A stretch of 64,000 nucleotides of DNA from Bacteroides reticulotermitis JCM 10512. GTDB taxonomy: Bacteria > Bacteroidota > Bacteroidia > Bacteroidales > Bacteroidaceae. Where the stretch lies: NCBI RefSeq assembly GCF_000517545.1, contig NZ_BAIV01000014.1, positions 62,001-126,000 on the forward strand. The letters run 5' to 3'. Under the pieces are notes generated by a model, which saw only the letters and a program-made list of their open reading frames with translations, was not told the origin of the DNA and made no database searches. The translations under genes were made by a program, and so were the position numbers. This document shows positions 59,851-64,000 of this stretch, one piece after another (position 1 is the first letter of the stretch; each line of letters opens with the position of its first letter).

Positions 59851-60523
59851 TTATGCTCAAAAAGAATCGGCTTGTGATTTAGCCAATCTATACTTGAGAG
59901 CCAGTAGTGTCTCTAACTCCGGTCTATATAGGTCTATATTTTCAAAAAACTGCAGGATAGCCTGCCTGAACTTTTCCTTGGTTTAGTATAAGCAAGTATT
60001 GATAACTTTCTCCCGCAAGAACTTCCACAGGCGTTCTATCAGGTTCAGGAAATAGGGCGGAAGAAATACAAGTTTTATCTTTGTAGTTTCCAACCATTCG
60101 GTTTCCTGTAGTGTATAGTCGATGCCCAAGCGCTCTTTGATCCAGACCGCAACCGATTGGGCTTCCGTGTACAAGCTACGGTTTAACTCCCTGCGCAATT
60201 CACTAATATGAACACAACTCAACATGCCCCAATAACCTTTGTAATCGGTTTGCAGGTACACTTCCAAGCCATCTTCATGATAAGAATCAGCATAACGGTA
60301 AACCGTTGAATCATCAATATCAAGATAGTCGGATACTTCTTTGGGGCTAAGACCTTTACCGATCATCAAGATGCAAGTGACCTTCACATAAGAACGTCGA
60401 TCAGAAAAATTACGCTGGTAACGTTCTAAGATTGCGATTTCGGTTGATGACAGGGAAATATTCATAGCGCAAAAATAAATATTTTCTATCAAATTCTCGC
60501 AATCTTATTGCTTTTGAGTATAA
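59851..60523 (-). mobile_element. Internally deleted IS630-type element
   Basis: Imperfect terminal inverted repeats lie at 59851-59866 and 60504-60523 (TTATGCTCAAAAAGAA against TTATACTCAAAAGCAATA). Between them a transposase frame (60492-59983) has the N-terminal HTH part (LSPKEVSDYLDIDDSTVYRY) joined directly to the C-terminal part (TTKIKLVFLPPYFLNLIERL then WKFLREKVI), with the DDE core missing, and an early stop followed by an in-frame continuation (FRQAILQFFENIDLYRPELE). It cannot encode an active enzyme but could be mobilised in trans. Confidence 0.75.
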
Positions 60524-60912
60524 GTTATTGATTGTTAGATAGAACGCATCTCAAAAAATGTCATTTTTTCGCACAACCGTATAACTAAAAAAAGCGGGTT
60601 CATCTCTCATTTGAGATTCGCCCGCCAACTGGTTAGGTATTCCTCCATAAATTAAAGAATAATGCAATTATACTAAATATTATCCAATTCTAATCATCTC
60701 ATCTTATTTTTTAGTTTGCTGGACAAAATCAGCAATAACAAAAAGGGACTATTTTTCTGCTATTATTTGCAACAACTTTTGGTTTTGCCACCGCAAAAAC
60801 TTTATTTCTTCTTGGAGCCAAGCTATATCCTTATTTTTTGAGAGAATAAACTCGTCCATAACTAAATTGGGAGAATAGCTATCACAAATAGCGTGAAACA
60901 CATTGCAAAAGT
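60493..60912. other. Intergenic region with a minus-strand terminator
   Basis: No gene. GCGGGTTCATCTC (60594-60606) and GAGATTCGCCCGC (60613-60625) form a hairpin with three central mismatches, followed on the minus strand by seven T: a terminator for the XRE regulator pair. Confidence 0.5.
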
Positions 60913-61308
60913 CTATTCTTTCTCTTTTTTTAAAGTATCAAATTGTTCTTTCTGCTTATCTAATAACTTTTCAAATAGTTCAATAGCTTGTTCTATCGGG
61001 AAGTTATTCAGTGTTTGGTTATTACCTACAGCAGTTTTGACACCGCAATTTTCGTAGAAATTATTAGTATTATAGAGAATTGTTTCTTCATTATACTCTT
61101 TTAATCCATCCACAGTAACACCTAACGCTGAAGCTATTTGATCTAATCGGTCATCATCAATTGTTTCATTTTGTTCAATCTTTGAAACAGCTTGCTTTGT
61201 TATACCTAGCAGTTGTCCTAACTCAGTTTGACTCATCCCCCGAAGTCTTCGTACACGCTCGATCTTCCTCCCAAGATGGTGAATTCTCACCCTATCTATT
61301 GTTTCCAT
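60913..61308 (-). CDS. XRE-family transcriptional regulator
   Basis: A 131-residue protein. The HTH_3 domain spans residues ~12-68 (LGRKIERVRRLRGMSQTELG, ITKQAVSKIEQNETI). A C-terminal helical tail (IEQAIELFEKLLDKQKEQFD) probably forms a coiled coil. It is a tandem paralogue of the gene directly upstream (61346-61752). Such proteins are common next to mobile or defence regions; no partner toxin was seen here. Confidence 0.85.
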   Translation of the reverse strand: METIDRVRIHHLGRKIERVRRLRGMSQTELGQLLGITKQAVSKIEQNETIDDDRLDQIASALGVTVDGLKEYNEETILYNTNNFYENCGVKTAVGNNQTLNNFPIEQAIELFEKLLDKQKEQFDTLKKEKE

Positions 61309-61345
61309 GTATCTATATATTTTAGACTGCTAACTTAAACTATGA

Positions 61346-61752
61346 TTACTTTATGTATTTTTTTAATAACTCTATTTTCTCCTGCTCACTTTTCAACAGA
61401 CGCTCATACAACTCAACTATCTTCTCAAGTGGATTTATTTGTTGGACAATAGCGTATGTGGTAGCTCCTTCAGCAATGTTTGCATCTCTATAGTTATGAT
61501 GACTAATATTGAAAAAAGTTTTTTCTACATCAAAGTCTTTAATCATTTCAGCAGATACGCCTAAGACAGTAGCTATTCTACCAAAAGTCCCTCATCTATT
61601 TCGTCTTGCTTCTCTATCTTTGAAATTTCTTGTTGACTAACGCCGAGATCAGTCGCCAACGCTTCTTGTTTCATTCCTAAATAAACACGAATTTTCTGTA
61701 AATTACGTCCGACATGCCTACGGCTTGTTCTTTCTTCTATTTCAGCATCCAT
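61346..61752 (-). CDS. XRE-family transcriptional regulator, tandem paralogue (frameshifted)
   Basis: About 135 residues after joining. The HTH domain (RNLQKIRVYLGMKQEALATD, SQQEISKIEKQDEIDEGLL) continues, after a lost base near 61580, into RIATVLGVSAEMIKDFDVE and a C-terminal coil (LEKIVELYERLLKSEQEKIE). Start 61752 (MDAEIEERTSRRH) was chosen by alignment with the neighbouring copy. Both copies share the same plan end to end, which indicates gene duplication. Confidence 0.8.
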
Positions 61753-62179
61753 ATCTTTTTTTATTTGAGTACCTCTAGGCAAAGATAGTAAGAATTAACT
61801 GAATTCAAATAAAAGTAGACTCTATTTTTCTGCTTGACAACGATACTCACTAAATAAAATCTCAGAAGATTATGCCGATAGCCACCTCAGCACAACACGT
61901 TGTGACAATACACCGAAAAATGCGGGAAGATTTTATTTCAATTCCACAAGGTACAATCAATTCAGTGAGTATCTTATTTAACAATTTGAGCTTTTGCGGA
62001 ATATTGAATTTGCCTCCACCAAATCCCCGGCATACCAATTTGGTATCTCACAACGGGTAGCCCCTCCCGTAAATGGGACTACCACAGGATCCAGGCTACG
62101 AGGCTTGAAATCCGCAAAGGATTGGCAGCCCTCGCCCCCTGCAGGACCATGCTGTGGCCTTCTATGTTCTTGGAGGTAC

Positions 62180-62448
62180 CCCTTGCTGCCAAGGATGAGA
62201 CCGCCAGAGGGCAGCTCAGCAACGGCAGCCGGGCTAAGTTATGGTTACAGTCTTCCTGTCGGGGGACGGCTTGGCGTAGAGTTCGGCATTGCCGCGGGCT
62301 ACCTCAGCGGCACGTACCATGTCTACGACTACTGTATGGACCACCGGTTGTGGAGTTGGCTGCAAAACCCGGAAGCGGAACTACTGAGGCGTTACCCGCA
62401 TCGGCGTCTCGCTGGTCTGGCGGTTAAACGGCGGAAGCACGGAATGAA
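62180..62448 (+). pseudogene. Decayed DUF3575 fimbrial-locus gene fragment
   Basis: One frame reads AAGLSYGYSLPVGGRLGVEF then GIAAGYLSGTYHVYDYC, the C-terminal half of a DUF3575 barrel. After a frame change it continues GVTRIGVSLVWRLNGGSTE, the usual end of the family, with a TGA where the family has Trp. The N-terminal half is not intact. Local GC content is higher than in the surroundings. This is a relic of another fimbrial locus; IS66 is inserted right after it. The stretch 61783-62179 holds no supported gene. Confidence 0.6.
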
Positions 62449-62571
62449 AGACGGCGCATTGGTATGGTTGCCACTAATATGGATAATGACTCTTTTTAAT
62501 TGTAAGTCCTTGGTGAACCCTGTCAACGCGTAACCTAAAATCGGTCTACCTTTGCAAGAAAAAAGGAGTTT

Positions 62572-62943
62572 ATGCAAAGTAAGAAATGGACTTTGTCGAT
62601 GTTTGAAACGATTTATGAGCGTTATCAGGAAAGTGGATCAACCCTAAAAGCCTTTTGTTCGAATGAAGGCATCCAGCCGGACCGGTTCTACGAATGACGG
62701 AAGAAGCTGTTAACAACGAAAGGTGAATTTATCCCGGTCAAGATAAATGACAGGGAACAATTACAATTACCCGGACGTGAAAATTCCCATACTCACCTTT
62801 GCGATCCTGTAGGTAACCAGAGTGCTTGCGAGATCGTCTATCCCAATGGTGTAACTGTGCGGCTGAACGGTCCGGTATCACCGGAGATGCCACGCACCCT
62901 CATCCTTTTAAACCAGAACCGTTCCTATGTTTTGCCTGAATGA
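62572..62943 (+). CDS. tnpA: IS66 TnpA (OrfA) protein, internal TGA
   Basis: A ~123-residue IS66 accessory protein. MQSKKWTLSMFETIYERYQE and STLKAFCSNEGIQPDRFYE match the helix-turn-helix part, followed by RKKLLTTKGEFIPVKIND and the C-terminal GVTVRLNGPVSPEMPRTL region. A TGA at 62695 sits where relatives have Trp (FYEWRKKL), a base substitution rather than a lost base, so this copy may be a true mutant. Confidence 0.75.
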
Positions 62944-63360
62944 GTCGAACAGGTATTATTTATACCCGTATCCGTGTGATATACGGAAAAGCTTTACGTT
63001 CTGAGTGGTATTGTGACAAGCCAAATGGGTGTGAATGTCCGCAGCGGAAATGCTTATATTTTTATCAATAAAGAGTGTACATCTATGAAGATACTTCATA
63101 TGGAATGCGGTGGTCTGGTCATCTACCATCTCCGGATCGAGGAAGGCTTCTTCCATTTGCTTGCCATCGACATGGATGAAGGCCGGACAAAGGCGGTTGA
63201 AACCTTCTGGAATGAACAGGTGCTGCTTGTTCAGGGGATAGATACCACCAAAGCGAAACGCCATAAAAGGTGGAATCCTGGGAGTTGGATTTTTAACATA
63301 TTACAACATTACGATTATTGCGTTTTTGCCTGGAAATCACTATCTTGGTGTCATAATTAA
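62927..63360 (+). CDS. tnpB: IS66 TnpB (OrfB) protein, frameshifted
   Basis: A ~140-residue IS66 TnpB. Start MFCLNESNRYYLYPYPCDIR at 62927 overlaps the tnpA end by 17 bp, as usual. One T is lost near 62991 (AGCTTTACG), after which the frame continues LSGIVTSQMGVNVRSGNAYI and LHMECGGLVIYHLRIEEG, then QGIDTTKAKRHKRWNPG. The last ~25 residues do not match the family and may follow another lost base. Confidence 0.78.
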
Positions 63361-63378
63361 AATTAAGCCGGATACGCA

Positions 63379-64000
63379 ATGCCGATCGCAAGCCTTATAA
63401 AGCATCTCATGGAAAAGTGTGATCTCCTTTACAGGGAGAACAGCCGCCTGAAAGATATAGCTTCAGTAAAGTTGGAGCAGCTTGCTATAAAGGATGCTTA
63501 TGAGCGGCAACTGTCAGAAAAAGATGCTATAATCGCAAAAAAAGATGCAAGGATAGGTAATCTGGAGAAACAGGTTTACGAACTCCAGCGTCAACTATAC
63601 GAAAAAATCCGAACGATTTATTAAACCCGTTGCCCTTAACTGCTGGCTAGACTTCGAAGGTTTTGATATATTGCCGGATGAAGCGGAAGAAGCCCAGGCT
63701 GCCGAAAAAGAAATAAAAGCAGCCAAAGCAGCTATAACGACCCGCCGGGTTGCAAATAAGAAACAGCCTGTGCGCAAGCCCCTGCCGGATGACCGGTCGC
63801 GTGAAGAAGTCCACATCTATCCTCAAGGCTATAATGAAGAGGAATGGACACTGCTTCCCGGAGAAGAGGTAACGGAACTCCTGATGCATGAACCCGGTAA
63901 GTTCTATGTGAAGCGGATCATACGCCATACGGCAAAGCGGAAAGATACAAAAGAGATAAAAACCGGTGTGATGCCGGTTCTGCCGATAGCCAAAAGTTAT
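63379..64000 (+). CDS. tnpC: IS66 TnpC transposase (3' partial, frameshifted)
   Basis: The N-terminus (MPIASLIKHLMEKCDLLYRE) and the coiled-coil region (EKQVYELQRQLYEK) are typical of IS66 transposases. One A is lost in the run at 63601-63606, after which the protein continues KSERFIKPVALNCWLDFEG and then PPDDRS-like Lys/Pro-rich and zinc-finger-proximal regions (EEVHIYPQGYNEEEWTLLPG). The catalytic DDE domain lies beyond the window. Confidence 0.82.

Larger units (their letters stand above)
62501..64000 (+). mobile_element. IS66-family insertion sequence (3' partial)
   Basis: The left end is placed near 62501 at GTAAGTCCTTGGTG, because IS66 ends usually begin GTAAG. The element carries the three IS66 genes in order (tnpA, tnpB, tnpC) and runs past the window edge. 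All three genes are disrupted in this sequence. The right end and target duplication cannot be seen. Confidence 0.8.

Noticed and set aside
62122..62427. A 101-aa frame rich in Ala, Arg and Ser
   Set aside because: It is a shadow of the DUF3575 relic in a GC-rich stretch.
61994..62533. A 179-aa plus-strand frame
   Set aside because: Only its middle part is meaningful, as a DUF3575 relic; the rest is out of frame with the family.

Overview
The window reads as a chromosomal segment of a Bacteroidales bacterium (Bacteroides or Parabacteroides type; genus not resolved). Evidence: promoters of the Bacteroidetes form (TTG/TTTG, about 19-20 nt, TAnnTTTG), secreted lipoproteins with SPII signals, BACON domains, two large FimA/Mfa1-FimB/Mfa2 type fimbrial loci with DUF3575 and DUF3868 partners, and IS66/IS982/IS630 type insertion sequences. 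No tRNA, rRNA, CRISPR array or origin was recognised.

Layout. 0-5.6 kb: core metabolism, with class I ribonucleotide reductase (nrdA, cut by the window edge, and nrdB) and cobalamin-independent methionine synthase (metE). 5.9-8.4 kb: a four-gene envelope lipoprotein operon (CsgG-like, small lipoprotein, DUF4810, GNA1162/DUF799). 8.7-17.1 kb: stress and RNA genes. A cold-shock-domain protein and a DEAD-box helicase are each followed by a paralogous ~78-aa basic protein, and between them lie an S41 protease, a glutathione peroxidase and a nitronate-monooxygenase-like enzyme. 17-26.7 kb: a Cys-rich unknown, a DUF418 membrane protein, a TlpA-like thioredoxin, a PH-domain protein and a three-gene secreted operon (Sel1 repeats, WG repeats, lipoprotein). 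27-30.2 kb: sparse, with a Fur-family and an AraC-family regulator. 30.5-39.5 kb: a minus-strand run forming fimbrial locus 1 (BACON lipoprotein, Mfa1-like, FimB/Mfa2-like, DUF4906-like, FimA-like) continuing into META, LRR-like and YD-like secreted genes. 39.5-42.5 kb: small genes, an outer-membrane barrel and a complete IS982-like element with terminal repeats and a 5-bp target duplication. 42.5-44.8 kb: two membrane-anchored AraC-type regulators. 45.4-56.7 kb: fimbrial locus 2, in transcription order Rrf2-like regulator, DUF3575, DUF3868/OmpA/TPR, FimA major subunit, terminator, FimB/Mfa2, FimA-like subunit, and two paralogous ~885-aa tip-like proteins ending in a Rossmann/amidotransferase-like domain. 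57.7-64 kb: transposase remnants, a yjdI-yjdJ pair, LtrA, tandem XRE regulators, an eroded DUF3575 fragment and an IS66 element running off the right edge.

The two fimbrial loci probably build two surface fibres. The DUF3575/DUF3868 proteins serve as accessory envelope parts, FimA as the shaft, FimB/Mfa2 as anchor, and the large lipoproteins as tips. The two membrane AraC regulators between the loci and the Rrf2-like protein are the candidate regulators.

The most striking global property is that about 20 otherwise normal genes, including metE and the DEAD-box helicase, are broken by loss of one to three bases, nearly always where lengthening a short homopolymer restores the conserved protein. 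This looks like uncorrected long-read homopolymer error rather than mass gene decay. Interrupted genes are therefore reported as single genes spanning all their frames.
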